In this document: piece after piece, positions 32,933 to 42,130 of the stretch
Position numbering within the stretch: position 1 is the stretch's first letter
Layout: each line of letters begins with the position of its first letter
Origin: an uncultured Eisenbergiella sp.
Lineage (GTDB): Bacteria; Bacillota; Clostridia; Lachnospirales; Lachnospiraceae
Direction: 5' to 3'
DNA: 64,000 nt
NCBI GenBank assembly: GCA_947630215.1
Contig: CANRGX010000006.1
Coordinates: 1-64,000 of the forward strand
Translations under genes and position numbers: made by a program
The notes under the pieces: model-generated
The model's database searches: none
Told to the model about the DNA's origin: nothing
What the model saw: the letters and a program-made list of their open reading frames with translations, nothing else

Positions 32933-35614
32933 ATGTTTGAGCAAAAAACGGTTCCGGAAACCTGTCTGCTGCTGCGAACCGACGCACAAAAAGGAATTTC
33001 TGTCCGGGAAGCGCAAAACAGGCTGCGGATAAACGGGCCCAACGCGTTACAGGAGACGGGCCGGCGCAGCGCGTTGGAGGCTTTTCTCAGGCAGCTCAAC
33101 GATCCGCTGATCTATGTGCTTTTGGCAGCCGCCCTGATTTCCGTTTTCCTGAAGGAATTCAGCGACGCCGGGATCATTCTGGCAGTGGTGGCGCTGAATG
33201 CGTTTGTGGGAGTGCTGCAGGAGGGAAAGGCGCAGCGGGCGCTGGATTCTCTCCGGAAGCTGACCCGGCCCCGGGCGCTGGTGATACGGGACGGAAAGGA
33301 ATATGAGATTGCGGCTTGTGAGCTTGTGGCAGGGGATCTGGTCTGCCTGGAAGCGGGACGACAGGTGCCCGCGGATCTGCGGCTGGTAAAAACAGAGCAT
33401 TTGCAGGCGGATGAGTCCGCCCTGACCGGCGAATCGGTTCCGACGGGCAAGGACGCGCAGTTTCTGGCGCAGCAGAAGACGATTCCTCTGGGAGATCGCC
33501 GGAACATGGCCTATATGTCCACCGTCATTACCGGGGGCAGGGGAACCGGTCTGGTAACCGCTGTCGGAATGGAGACGGAAATCGGCAGGATCGCGGCCAT
33601 GATGACGGAAAACGCAGAAGAACGGACTCCTCTGCAGAAAAGACTGGGAGAACTGGGGAAGGGATTGAGTTTTTTATCCCTAGGCATTTGCGCAGCGCTG
33701 TTTCTGCTGTCGATCTGGCAGCACAGAAACGCGTTTGAGATGCTGCTGACGGCCATTTCTCTGGCGGTGGCGGCGGTTCCGGAGGGACTGCCGGCGGTGG
33801 TGACCCTGTGTCTGGCCCTGAGCGTGACCCGTATGGTGCGGGTCAATACGATTGTCCGGCGGCTGCCGGCGGTGGAAACGCTGGGCGCGGTCAACGTGGT
33901 CTGTTCGGACAAGACGGGCACGCTGACCTGTAACCGGATGACGGTGGTCTCCTGCTTTACGGATTGGAAAATACAGGAGGCCGAAAAGATAGACAGTGTT
34001 TCCGCCAGGGATTTTTTATGGGGAATGACACTGTGCAACGATGCGGTCCTTTCAGAACAGCGGATCGGGGATCCGACGGAGCTGGCCCTTTTGGATTTGG
34101 CGGAGAAACACGGCGTTTTCAAACGGGAGCTGGAGCGAAAGCTGCCCCGGGTAAAGGAACTGCCATTTGATTCGGAACGGAAAATGATGTCCACCTGTCA
34201 CGCCGCGCCGGGATGGCGGGCGGTCTACACCAAGGGAGCGCCGGATCGGGTGCTGGAGCGCTGCAGCCGGATCCAGATAGACGGGAAGCCGGTTCCTCTG
34301 ACGGAAAATGGCAGAAGGCAGATACAGGCGGCAATATCCGATCTTTCCGCCCGGGCGCTGCGGACGCTGGCGGTGGCCTGGCGTCCTGACGGCGTGCTCA
34401 AAGAGCAGGATCTGATCTTTTTAGGGCTGGTGGGGATGGAGGATCCCATCCGGCCGGAGGCGGCCGACGCGGTACGGATCTTTCGGCAGGCCGGCGTGGA
34501 GACGGTGATGATCACAGGCGATCACAGGCAGACCGCCTACGCCGTGGGCCGCAGGCTCGGTATCGCAAACGATACGGCCCAGTGCCTGACGGGGGAAGAA
34601 ATGGAGCGCCTGTCCGAGGAGGAATTTTTGGACCGGCTGGAGCGGGTGCGCATTTTTGCCCGGGTCTCCCCGGCGGACAAGGTGCGGATCGTCAGGGCCT
34701 TCCGGAAAAAGGGCGGCGTTGTGGCGATGACCGGAGACGGCGTCAACGACGCCCCGTCCTTAAAAGCGGCGGACGTGGGAGTGGCCATGGGAAAAAACGG
34801 CACGGATGTGGCGCGCCAGGCCTCGGATATTATCTTGACTGACGACAATTTTGCCACCATTGAAAAGGCCATCGAGGAGGGCAGAGGGGTCTACGAAAAT
34901 ATCAAAAAGACCGTGATTTTTCTGCTGTCTTCCAATCTGGGGGAAATCCTGACCATGTTTGCGGCGGTGCTTTTTCAGCTGGCGGCCCCGCTCCGATCCG
35001 CCCATATCCTCTGGATCAATCTGATCACCGATTCCCTGCCGGCGCTGGCGCTGGGCGTGGACAGAAACGATGGGGAAAGTCTGATGCGCCGCCCGCCCCG
35101 GGAGCCGGAGGAGAGCCTGTTTTCCCAGGGCGGCCTGTCGTGTACGCTGTTGTACGGATTTTTGATCGGCCTGATCAGCCTTGCTGCGTATTTCACGATC
35201 CCCTATGGGCTTGTGCGGACTGCAGGCGGTGAGGTGTCTTTGGCAAATCTGGCGGCGCTGCTGGGGCAGAAGGAGGTTCTGGTACGGGCGCAGACCTATG
35301 CGTTTACCGTTCTGGGGATGTCGCAGCTGTTCCACGCGGTGGGCATGCGGGATGTGCACCGATCCATTTTTGGCAGGCGTCTGTTCGACAATAAAATGAT
35401 GGCGGCAGCCTGTCTGATGGGGTTTTTATTGCAGTTTGCCGTGACGGAGATTCCGTTTCTGGTGCGTGCGTTTTCCACGGCTCGGCTCATGCCGGGGGAA
35501 TGGCTGTATCTGACGGGGCTGGCGGCGTTTCCCCTGCTGGCCCACGAGATACTGGTGCTTTTGGGCGGCAGGACAGCCGGGGACAGACCGGAGAGGATGG
35601 AGGACGGAGAATGA
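32933..35614 (+). CDS. Calcium-translocating P-type ATPase
   Basis: An 893-residue P2-type ATPase. Order: N-terminal cation-ATPase domain, two helices, actuator domain with [12 protein letters not shown] (the TGES phosphatase loop), M3-M4 with [15 protein letters not shown] (the PEGLP ion site), the phosphorylation motif DKTGTLT at Asp326, nucleotide domain with KGAPD, the hinge [17 protein letters not shown], and M5-M10 with [16 protein letters not shown]. These match SERCA/PMCA-like calcium pumps of Firmicutes. ATG 32933 follows GGAGGGG by 5 nt; the longer frame runs through the terminator. Its stop overlaps the start of spoIIIAA (ATGA). Confidence 0.92.
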   Translation: MFEQKTVPETCLLLRTDAQKGISVREAQNRLRINGPNALQETGRRSALEAFLRQLNDPLIYVLLAAALISVFLKEFSDAGIILAVVALNAFVGVLQEGKAQRALDSLRKLTRPRALVIRDGKEYEIAACELVAGDLVCLEAGRQVPADLRLVKTEHLQADESALTGESVPTGKDAQFLAQQKTIPLGDRRNMAYMSTVITGGRGTGLVTAVGMETEIGRIAAMMTENAEERTPLQKRLGELGKGLSFLSLGICAALFLLSIWQHRNAFEMLLTAISLAVAAVPEGLPAVVTLCLALSVTRMVRVNTIVRRLPAVETLGAVNVVCSDKTGTLTCNRMTVVSCFTDWKIQEAEKIDSVSARDFLWGMTLCNDAVLSEQRIGDPTELALLDLAEKHGVFKRELERKLPRVKELPFDSERKMMSTCHAAPGWRAVYTKGAPDRVLERCSRIQIDGKPVPLTENGRRQIQAAISDLSARALRTLAVAWRPDGVLKEQDLIFLGLVGMEDPIRPEAADAVRIFRQAGVETVMITGDHRQTAYAVGRRLGIANDTAQCLTGEEMERLSEEEFLDRLERVRIFARVSPADKVRIVRAFRKKGGVVAMTGDGVNDAPSLKAADVGVAMGKNGTDVARQASDIILTDDNFATIEKAIEEGRGVYENIKKTVIFLLSSNLGEILTMFAAVLFQLAAPLRSAHILWINLITDSLPALALGVDRNDGESLMRRPPREPEESLFSQGGLSCTLLYGFLIGLISLAAYFTIPYGLVRTAGGEVSLANLAALLGQKEVLVRAQTYAFTVLGMSQLFHAVGMRDVHRSIFGRRLFDNKMMAAACLMGFLLQFAVTEIPFLVRAFSTARLMPGEWLYLTGLAAFPLLAHEILVLLGGRTAGDRPERMEDGE

Positions 35615-36570
35615 AGGACAGAGAGGAAAGCGTGCTGGGACTGTTTCCCGACGCCATGCGTCCCGGGTGGAAAAATGTGGCCTGTCAGGGAAATACGCTG
35701 CGGGAAATCCGGCTGCGCGCACAGCGTCCCATACTGGTTTACTTAAAGGACGGAGAGTGGTTTTTGGACAGCCGGGGCAGGCTGACCCGGGAGAGCGGGC
35801 AGGGCAGGGTATCCTCCGTCGAGGAGATCCATTCCATTTTAAAGCATATCTGCAGGGGTTCCTTCTATGCCTATGAGGAGGAAATGGGAAACGGATATGT
35901 GAGCGCGGACGGCGGGATCCGCGTGGGACTGGCAGGGGAGGCGGTCCGCGATCCGGACGGCAGGGTGAAAAATCTCCGGTACATATCGGGGCTCAACATC
36001 CGTATGTCCCATGAGGTGAAGGGAGTAGCGCTGGGACTGCTGCCGTATCTGTACCGGGACGGCCGGTTTTTGAACGCGCTTATCGTTTCGCCGCCGGGAT
36101 GCGGAAAAACCACGCTGCTGCGGGATATTATCCGGCTGGCGTCGGACGGCAACGACCTGGCGGGCGGACAGACGGTGGGCGTGGTGGATGAACGGTCGGA
36201 GATCGCGGGCTGTCATCGGGGCGTTCCCCAGAACGATGTGGGGATGCGCACGGATGTGCTGGACAACTGCCCCAAGGTCCAGGGAATGAGAATGCTGCTT
36301 CGTTCCATGTCCCCGCAAATTATGGCGGTGGACGAACTGGGGACAGGGGAGGATGTGAAGGCGCTGGAACAGGTGGTCAAATGCGGCTGCGCCATACTGG
36401 CCACCCTGCACGCCGGTTCCTATGAGGATGTGTGCCGCAAACCGTTTATGCGGCCTGTTTTGGAGGAGCAGGTGTTTTGCCGGTTCCTGATTCTTGGCCG
36501 GAAGGACGGCCGGTTTTTTGTGTCACAGATCCGGGACGGGAGGGGCGCCATTTTGGGGGAAAACCTGTGA
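35611..36570 (+). CDS. spoIIIAA: Stage III sporulation protein AA
   Basis: A 319-residue secretion ATPase of the SpoIIIA channel that links mother cell and forespore. The Walker A is SPPGCGKTTLLR (residues ~160-171), Walker B is QIMAVDELGT, and the AAA core includes GMRTDVLDNCPK. It resembles type II/IV secretion ATPases, as expected. ATG 35611 overlaps the ATPase stop by 4 nt. It opens the spoIIIA operon, which in Bacillus is read by mother-cell sigma-E; no sigma-E promoter was located, because the upstream sequence is coding. Confidence 0.95.
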   Translation: MKDREESVLGLFPDAMRPGWKNVACQGNTLREIRLRAQRPILVYLKDGEWFLDSRGRLTRESGQGRVSSVEEIHSILKHICRGSFYAYEEEMGNGYVSADGGIRVGLAGEAVRDPDGRVKNLRYISGLNIRMSHEVKGVALGLLPYLYRDGRFLNALIVSPPGCGKTTLLRDIIRLASDGNDLAGGQTVGVVDERSEIAGCHRGVPQNDVGMRTDVLDNCPKVQGMRMLLRSMSPQIMAVDELGTGEDVKALEQVVKCGCAILATLHAGSYEDVCRKPFMRPVLEEQVFCRFLILGRKDGRFFVSQIRDGRGAILGENL

Positions 36571-37097
36571 TCTGGTCTGTGGTGGGCGCGATCCTGACCC
36601 TGGCCGGAAGCGCCGGCGCGGGTGTCTGCATTTGCAGGGAGAGACAACAGCGGATTCGGCAGCTGACCCTTTTTTCCCGCGTCTTTACCCTGATCGCCGG
36701 GGAGGTGGGATACGGACGGATTCCCATGCCGGGCATTTTCCTGGAGGTCTCCGGGAAACTGGAGGCGCAGCCGGACGCCCTAGGAGAGATGCTTTTCCGG
36801 GTGGGGCAGCGCCTGGAGGACGGGAGCGGGCAGGGACTGGATCGGATCTGGAGAGAGGAGCTGGAACCGTTTCTTTCTCAGACCGGTCTGCGGGAACCGG
36901 AAAAAGAGAGGATTCTTTCGTTTCCCCATGCGGTCTGGTATCCGGACGGACAGCGGCAGCAGGAGGCCGTTGTTGCCTTCGCAAAGGAAATGGAGGAGAC
37001 AGCACAGACAGCGCGGCTTGCCCTGCGGGAGGAAAACCGCATGACGATGGCGCTGAGCCTTGCAGCGGGCGCATTGGCGGCGATTTTGCTGGTATGA
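36567..37097 (+). CDS. spoIIIAB: Stage III sporulation protein AB
   Basis: A 176-residue protein with an N-terminal membrane helix (WSVVGAILTLAGSAGAGVCI), a cytoplasmic helical domain similar to GspF cytoplasmic domains (RIRQLTLFSRVFTLIAGEVG), and a C-terminal hydrophobic tail (MALSLAAGALAAILLV). GTG 36567 overlaps the spoIIIAA stop (GTGA). Length is close to Bacillus SpoIIIAB (171). It is thought to partner SpoIIIAA at the membrane base of the channel. Confidence 0.93.
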   Translation: MIWSVVGAILTLAGSAGAGVCICRERQQRIRQLTLFSRVFTLIAGEVGYGRIPMPGIFLEVSGKLEAQPDALGEMLFRVGQRLEDGSGQGLDRIWREELEPFLSQTGLREPEKERILSFPHAVWYPDGQRQQEAVVAFAKEMEETAQTARLALREENRMTMALSLAAGALAAILLV

Positions 37098-37131
37098 GGG
37101 GTCAATTTGGAGAAAGGTGCATGAACGGGGA

Positions 37132-37326
37132 ATGGAAATCGGTCTGATTTTTAAAATTGCGGCAGTCGGGATTCTGGTGACGATTCTGAGTCAGGTGCTC
37201 AAACACAGCGGGCGGGAGGAACACGCTTTTTTGCTGTCTTTGGCCGCCCTGATTCTGGTGTTAAGCTGGATTGTGCCCTATATCTATGATCTGTTCACGA
37301 CGATTCAAAGTCTGTTTTCCCTGTAG
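37132..37326 (+). CDS. spoIIIAC: Stage III sporulation protein AC
   Basis: A 64-residue protein with two transmembrane helices (LIFKIAAVGILVTILSQVLK and FLLSLAALILVLSWIVPYIY). Size and position match SpoIIIAC. ATG 37132 is used; the upstream in-frame region overlaps the end of spoIIIAB. The ribosome site is weak (GGGGA close to the start). Confidence 0.93.
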   Translation: MEIGLIFKIAAVGILVTILSQVLKHSGREEHAFLLSLAALILVLSWIVPYIYDLFTTIQSLFSL

Positions 37327-37352
37327 GAAAGCGGCAAAAAGGGGGCGATGCG

Positions 37353-37739
37353 GTGGAATTTGTCCGGATCGGCGCGATAGCGGTGCTGGGCGTGATGCTT
37401 GGGCTGATGTTGAAAAGCGGGAAGCAGGAATACGGGCTGTATACCGGCATCGGGATCTGTCTGTTGATTTTTTCCTGTACCGTTTCCTATATGGGACAGA
37501 TGAAGGAGCAGCTTTTGGAGCTGTTCTCCTATCTGTCTTCGGGCAGCCGGTATTTTCCGCTGCTTCTGCGGGTGGCCGGCATCGCCTGGCTGAGCGAGTT
37601 TGTATCAGGAATCTGCAAAGACAGCGGGTTTTCGGCCGTGGCCTCCCAGGTGGAGCTTTTGGGGAAAATCCTGATTCTGTTTTCCGGTATACCGGTTTTT
37701 GCAGCGCTGATGGAAACCATTTCCAATTTTGCAGGGTAA
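37353..37739 (+). CDS. spoIIIAD: Stage III sporulation protein AD
   Basis: A 128-residue membrane protein homologous to SpoIIIAC with an added C-terminal half: FVRIGAIAVLGVMLGLMLKS, then GLYTGIGICLLIFSCTVSYM, and later LLLRVAGIAWLSEFVSGICK. GTG 37353 is preceded by a GGGGGCG ribosome site. It lies between spoIIIAC and spoIIIAE as in all spore formers. Confidence 0.94.
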   Translation: MEFVRIGAIAVLGVMLGLMLKSGKQEYGLYTGIGICLLIFSCTVSYMGQMKEQLLELFSYLSSGSRYFPLLLRVAGIAWLSEFVSGICKDSGFSAVASQVELLGKILILFSGIPVFAALMETISNFAG

Positions 37740-37767
37740 AAAGACGGCCGGCGGTAGGGAGGAGAAC

Positions 37768-38814
37768 ATGGAACAATATCTGGAGCAGCTGGACCTGGCG
37801 GAGATGATGGAGGAACTGGATCGTTTTTTCCCGGAGCTTTCCCTGGATTTTCCCGCCCTCTTTGAACAGATCCTGCAGGGAGAGGCCAGACGTGCCTTCG
37901 GGTCGCTCTGGCAGGAGGTGACAGGCTGTGTCGCCGGGCAGCTTTCCGGTATGCGGGGCATACTGGTTTCCATTCTGATTCTGGGGCTGCTTTCCGTGCT
38001 GGTTTCCGGGCTTGCGGCAGGGGCGCAGAACCGGCAGATCGGGGATATCGCCCACTATCTCTTTTTTTTGTGTCTTCTGACGATTCTGCTGAAGGTTTTC
38101 TATCAGTGCTATCGGATCGCCTATGGCCTTCTGGATACGCTGACCCAGTTTTCCCGGCTCACCCTGCCGGCGCTGTGCCTTTCCCTGGGCCCGTCGTCGG
38201 GGACGCTGACGGCCGCCGGTTACTATGAGCTGGCGCTTTTTCTCCTCTTTCTGATCGAGTCCTTTTTCCTGCGGCTGTGTCTGCCGTTTCTGACCGCCTA
38301 TATGCTGCTTTTGCTGATGAACGGCGTATGGGAGGAGGGCAGGCTGACCTCTCTTATGGAGCTTTTAGAAAAGGGAATTGGCATGGCGGTGAAGGCAGCG
38401 CTGACAGCCGTGACGGGTCTTGGCATCCTGCAGTCCATGGTGGCGCCCGCACTGGACAGTTTGCAGCGTACTGCCCTGCAGAAAACAATTGCCGCCATTC
38501 CGGGGCTGGGCGGGCTGGCGGAGAGCACGACGCAGCTTTTGCTCGGTTCCGCCGTGCTGATCAAAAACAGTCTGGGGCTGCTGCTTTTGCTTCTGCTGGG
38601 CGCGCTGGCGGCGATCCCGCTGCTTCGGCTCTGTCTGTACGGACTGCTGCTCAGAATTGGCGGCGCGCTGATTGGAATTGTGGCGGATAAACGGCTGGCG
38701 GCCTGTGTGAACAAAACGGCGGGCGCGGTTTTTCTGGCGTTCCGGCTGGCCGGATCGGGGGTGGTGTGTTTTTTTATCCTGACCGCAATTATCACGTGTC
38801 TGGTGGGGAGATGA
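37768..38814 (+). CDS. spoIIIAE: Stage III sporulation protein AE
   Basis: A 348-residue polytopic membrane protein. A helical amphipathic N-terminal part (~60 residues, LDLAEMMEELDRFFPELSLD) is followed by seven or more transmembrane helices with the conserved TLTQFSRLTLPALCLSLG and the loop QRTALQKTIAAIPGLGGLAE. ATG 37768 follows GGGAGG; an in-frame TTG/ATG further upstream overlaps spoIIIAD. It is the largest membrane subunit of the SpoIIIA complex. Confidence 0.94.
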   Translation: MEQYLEQLDLAEMMEELDRFFPELSLDFPALFEQILQGEARRAFGSLWQEVTGCVAGQLSGMRGILVSILILGLLSVLVSGLAAGAQNRQIGDIAHYLFFLCLLTILLKVFYQCYRIAYGLLDTLTQFSRLTLPALCLSLGPSSGTLTAAGYYELALFLLFLIESFFLRLCLPFLTAYMLLLLMNGVWEEGRLTSLMELLEKGIGMAVKAALTAVTGLGILQSMVAPALDSLQRTALQKTIAAIPGLGGLAESTTQLLLGSAVLIKNSLGLLLLLLLGALAAIPLLRLCLYGLLLRIGGALIGIVADKRLAACVNKTAGAVFLAFRLAGSGVVCFFILTAIITCLVGR

Positions 38815-38817
38815 GAC

Positions 38818-39366
38818 ATGGACAGGATGCAGGGATGGCTGAAGGAAACGGCGGTTTTCATGCTGGTATCGCAGATGGTTTTCCATTTCATGCCCGGGGA
38901 AAAATACGAGAAGTACGCCAGAATGCTGGCGGCGATCCTGGTTTTGGCGCAGCTGTGCGTTCCCCTGCTTTCCCTGGGAAAGGAGGGCACCGGACAGGAG
39001 TTTTTGCAGCTGACAGAGAGCGGGCAGCAGGAGCAGGAACTATTTTCCCAAAAACTGGAGGAACTGAAAACCGCAGAGGAAAAAGCGGCGCAGAACGACC
39101 TGCAGGAGTCGGTAAAAGAGCGGATTTTTGCGGCGGCCGCTGCGGCCGGTAAGACGGTGAGACGGGTGGAGCTAAAGGACGGCAGGCTCCGGATCGCCGT
39201 TTCCCCTCAAACGGGAACGAAAGGGGAAGGAGGATTGGAGGTGGAAGGGGTACAGCCGGTGGAAACACCGGATCGCGCTGCCGGAGGGCAGGAACCGTTA
39301 GCGGAAATCTTTGCCAGGGAGCTGGGCATGTCGCCTGAGGAGGTGGAAGTCGTTGAAGTTAGATAA
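38818..39366 (+). CDS. spoIIIAF: Stage III sporulation protein AF
   Basis: A 182-residue protein with two N-terminal transmembrane helices (MQGWLKETAVFMLVSQMVFH; KYARMLAAILVLAQLCVPLL) and an extracytoplasmic domain that contains a coiled segment and a ring-building-like motif near the end (LAEIFARELGMSPEEVEVVE). Starts 3 nt after spoIIIAE. Its 3' end overlaps spoIIIAG by 14 nt. Confidence 0.93.
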   Translation: MDRMQGWLKETAVFMLVSQMVFHFMPGEKYEKYARMLAAILVLAQLCVPLLSLGKEGTGQEFLQLTESGQQEQELFSQKLEELKTAEEKAAQNDLQESVKERIFAAAAAAGKTVRRVELKDGRLRIAVSPQTGTKGEGGLEVEGVQPVETPDRAAGGQEPLAEIFARELGMSPEEVEVVEVR

Positions 39367-39961
39367 AATCCGTGCGTGGTGCAGGGGGAAAATGAACCGG
39401 GACACCATGATGATTCTGGCGCTGTCCGGAATCCTGATCATGATTCTGGCCATTCCGGCAGGCGGCAGGGAAGAAAAAAAAGAAGCTGTACAGTCCGGTC
39501 TATCGGACGGAAAAAAAGATACGCTGATTGCAGAGACAGACACGGAGGAAACGGTTTGGGAAGCGGATCTGGAGCGCCGTCTGGAAGCGTTTTTGTCCCG
39601 CATGGACGGGGTGGGGCAGGCGGTGGTTTTGCTCACCTTTTCTTCTTCCCAGGAGAGCGTGGTGGAGAAGGATGCTCCCTACAGCCAGTCCCGGACACAG
39701 GAACAGGATGCTTCCGGAACCGCCCGGGAGATCGCTTCCCGACAGCAGGAGGAGGATACGGTCTATACGACAGACGGGGAGGGCAGACAGGTGCCCTATG
39801 TGCGAAAGACGCTGGCGGCCCGTGTGGAGGGCGTGACGGTGCTGGCCCAGGGCGGGGGAGACGCCGCCGTGCAGGCCCAGATAACCGACGTGATGATGGT
39901 ATTATTTGGGATAGGGCCACATAAAATAAAAGTAGCAAAGCTGAGCGGCGTCTCGGGGTGA
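39353..39961 (+). CDS. spoIIIAG: Stage III sporulation protein AG
   Basis: A 202-residue protein with one transmembrane helix (~residues 16-34, MILALSGILIMILAIPAG) and an extracellular ring-building-motif domain (LERRLEAFLSRMDGVGQAVV, then VRKTLAARVEGVTVLAQGGG and ITDVMMVLFGI). SpoIIIAG assembles into the large ring of the feeding channel. The start TTG 39353 is supported by GAGGAGG 9 nt upstream within spoIIIAF; ATG 39392 is the alternative. Confidence 0.92.
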   Translation: MKLDKIRAWCRGKMNRDTMMILALSGILIMILAIPAGGREEKKEAVQSGLSDGKKDTLIAETDTEETVWEADLERRLEAFLSRMDGVGQAVVLLTFSSSQESVVEKDAPYSQSRTQEQDASGTAREIASRQQEEDTVYTTDGEGRQVPYVRKTLAARVEGVTVLAQGGGDAAVQAQITDVMMVLFGIGPHKIKVAKLSGVSG

Positions 39962-40009
39962 AGAAGCGTCCGCACAGGGAATTTATCAGGAAAGCAGAGG
40001 GAGCGGAAA

Positions 40010-40762
40010 TTGAAAAATGTGTTTAAACGGAATCAGGTCATGATCACAGCGCTGGCCATCATGATAGCCGTGGCGGGTTATCTGAATTTTGCGGGGACGA
40101 AGATCCAGAGCGAGGATCTGGTGAGCGCGGACGCGCCCGTATCGGAGGATGAGATGACGGCGCTTCTGGATCTGTCGGACGAGGATATTGCCGGGGAGAT
40201 ACCGGGGCTGGAGGACGACGGGGACGCCCTGCAGGCGGAGAATTTTCTGGACGCAGATATGCAGGTGGCGGATCAGGCCAGCGTGTCCGTTGTTTCCGAC
40301 TATATCGACGAGGGAATGGCGGAGGAAGTACAGGAGGAGGCCGGATCCGGCGCAGAGGTACAGGATGGGGAGACGCCGGGAGAGGCGGTCTATACCAGCA
40401 CGGCGGCCATGTCCTCTCTGGCCGGGGCGCGGCTTTTGAAGGAACAGACCAGGGCCCGGAATAAGGAGACGCTGTTAGAGATTATCAATAATGCGAATAT
40501 CAGCGAGAGCCAGAAGCAGGAAGCGGTGAACAATATGATCGCCATGACGGATATGGCGGAACGGGAAACCGCCGCGGAGGTCATGCTGGAGGCCAAAGGC
40601 TATGAGAACGCCGTAGTGACCATCAGCGGGGAGACCGCCGACGTGGTAGTGGGCGAGACGACGCTGACGGATATCCAGTGCGCGCAGATCGAGGATATCG
40701 TATCGCGCAAGACCCAGATTGCGGCGGAAAATATTGTGATCAATCCGCTGTCCGGGGACTGA
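40010..40762 (+). CDS. spoIIIAH: Stage III sporulation protein AH
   Basis: A 250-residue single-pass protein: transmembrane helix at ~residues 9-28 (QVMITALAIMIAVAGYLNFA), a long acidic linker (residues ~35-130), then the YscJ/FliF-like ring domain (RARNKETLLEIINNANISES, AAEVMLEAKGYENAVVTISG). SpoIIIAH binds SpoIIQ from the forespore across the septum. TTG 40010 has AGAGGGA 7 nt upstream. The acidic linker is longer than in Bacillus, as in many Clostridia. Confidence 0.94.
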   Translation: MKNVFKRNQVMITALAIMIAVAGYLNFAGTKIQSEDLVSADAPVSEDEMTALLDLSDEDIAGEIPGLEDDGDALQAENFLDADMQVADQASVSVVSDYIDEGMAEEVQEEAGSGAEVQDGETPGEAVYTSTAAMSSLAGARLLKEQTRARNKETLLEIINNANISESQKQEAVNNMIAMTDMAERETAAEVMLEAKGYENAVVTISGETADVVVGETTLTDIQCAQIEDIVSRKTQIAAENIVINPLSGD

Positions 40763-40920
40763 TCCGGCACTTTGCGCACAAAATGACGGCGGCGCAGAGA
40801 AAAGGCGTGCCAAAACGGGAGGAATGTGCTACACTGGATACAGTTCACTTTGCGCCGGACGCCGCTATAGGACAGAAGGCGCGCTGATCGAGAGAAAACT
40901 CCGCAGGGAAAGGAGAAGGA

Positions 40921-42072
40921 ATGAAACGGGTATTTTTAATCGTGCTGGACAGCGTCGGGATCGGAGAGATGCCGGATGCCGCGGCCTATGGAGATGCGGG
41001 GGCCAATACGCTGAAAGCGGCGGCGTCCAGCCCGTATTTTCATATTCCGAATTTGGAAAGGCTGGGGATTTTCCATCTGGACGGCATCGGATGGCATGAC
41101 AAAACCGGCCCGTTTACCGGCAGGATTGCGCGGATGCGGGAGGCGTCCTGCGGGAAGGACACGGTCATCGGGCACTGGGAAATTGCGGGGGTCTATTCGG
41201 ACAGACCGCTGCCCACCTACCCCAACGGATTTCCGGAGGATGTGATTTCGCGCTTCTGTGAACTGACCGGACACAGCGTTTTGTGCAACAGACCCTATTC
41301 GGGCACCGATGTCATACGGGATTTCGGGGAGGAGCAGGTGCGGACAGGCGCCCTTATCGTCTATACTTCCGCGGACAGTGTGTTCCAGATTGCCGCGCAT
41401 GAGGACGTGGTCAGCCGGGAGGAACTGTACCGCTGCTGTGAGATTGCGCGCCGTCTCCTGGTGGGAGAACACGGCGTCGGACGGGTGATCGCACGCCCCT
41501 TCTGCGGGGAAAAGGGCGCGTATGTCAGGACAGCGGGCCGGCACGACTATGCGCTGCAGCCGCCTGCGCCCACCATGCTGGATCAGCTCAAGGAGGCGGG
41601 AAAGGACGTGATCGCGGTGGGAAAGATAAAAGATATCTTTGCCGGCAGAGGGATCACACAGCACGAAGCGGCGGCGGGAAATGAGGCCGGGATGGACAGG
41701 ACGTTTGCCTGTCTGAAACAGGAGTTTGAAGGACTGTGTTTTGTCAATCTGGTGGATTTCGATATGCTTTACGGGCACCGGCGGGACGTGGACGGATATG
41801 CCCGGGCGCTGACCGCCTTTGATGAGCAGCTGCCCAAGATGCTTTCCTTGCTGGGACGGGAGGACATTTTGATGATCACGGCGGATCACGGCTGCGATCC
41901 ATCCTATCAGCTCACCACGGACCATACCCGGGAGTATACGCCGTTTCTGATGACGGGGCCCTGTGTGGAGAGCGCCAATCTGGGCACCCGGGACACGTTT
42001 GCGGATATTGCGGCCACCGTCCTGGACTATTTCGGAATCGTTCCGGCCTTTGCCGGACATTCTATGCTCTGA
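40921..42072 (+). CDS. deoB: Phosphopentomutase
   Basis: A 383-residue alkaline-phosphatase-superfamily enzyme that interconverts ribose-1- and ribose-5-phosphate (and deoxyribose forms) in nucleoside salvage. Metal/phosphate sites: VFLIVLDSVGIGEMPDAAAY (residues ~4-23, with the metal Asp), GKDTVIGHWEIAG (the phosphorylated Thr), and the C-terminal MITADHGCDPSYQLTTDHTR supplying metal His/Asp. AAGGAG precedes ATG 40921. Lies alone between spoIIIAH and prfC, without other deo genes. Confidence 0.96.
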   Translation: MKRVFLIVLDSVGIGEMPDAAAYGDAGANTLKAAASSPYFHIPNLERLGIFHLDGIGWHDKTGPFTGRIARMREASCGKDTVIGHWEIAGVYSDRPLPTYPNGFPEDVISRFCELTGHSVLCNRPYSGTDVIRDFGEEQVRTGALIVYTSADSVFQIAAHEDVVSREELYRCCEIARRLLVGEHGVGRVIARPFCGEKGAYVRTAGRHDYALQPPAPTMLDQLKEAGKDVIAVGKIKDIFAGRGITQHEAAAGNEAGMDRTFACLKQEFEGLCFVNLVDFDMLYGHRRDVDGYARALTAFDEQLPKMLSLLGREDILMITADHGCDPSYQLTTDHTREYTPFLMTGPCVESANLGTRDTFADIAATVLDYFGIVPAFAGHSML

Positions 42073-42130
42073 CGGCGGCATACCCAAAGTAGAGCACACG
42101 GACCAATCATTTTAGCCGGAGGAAAAGAGT

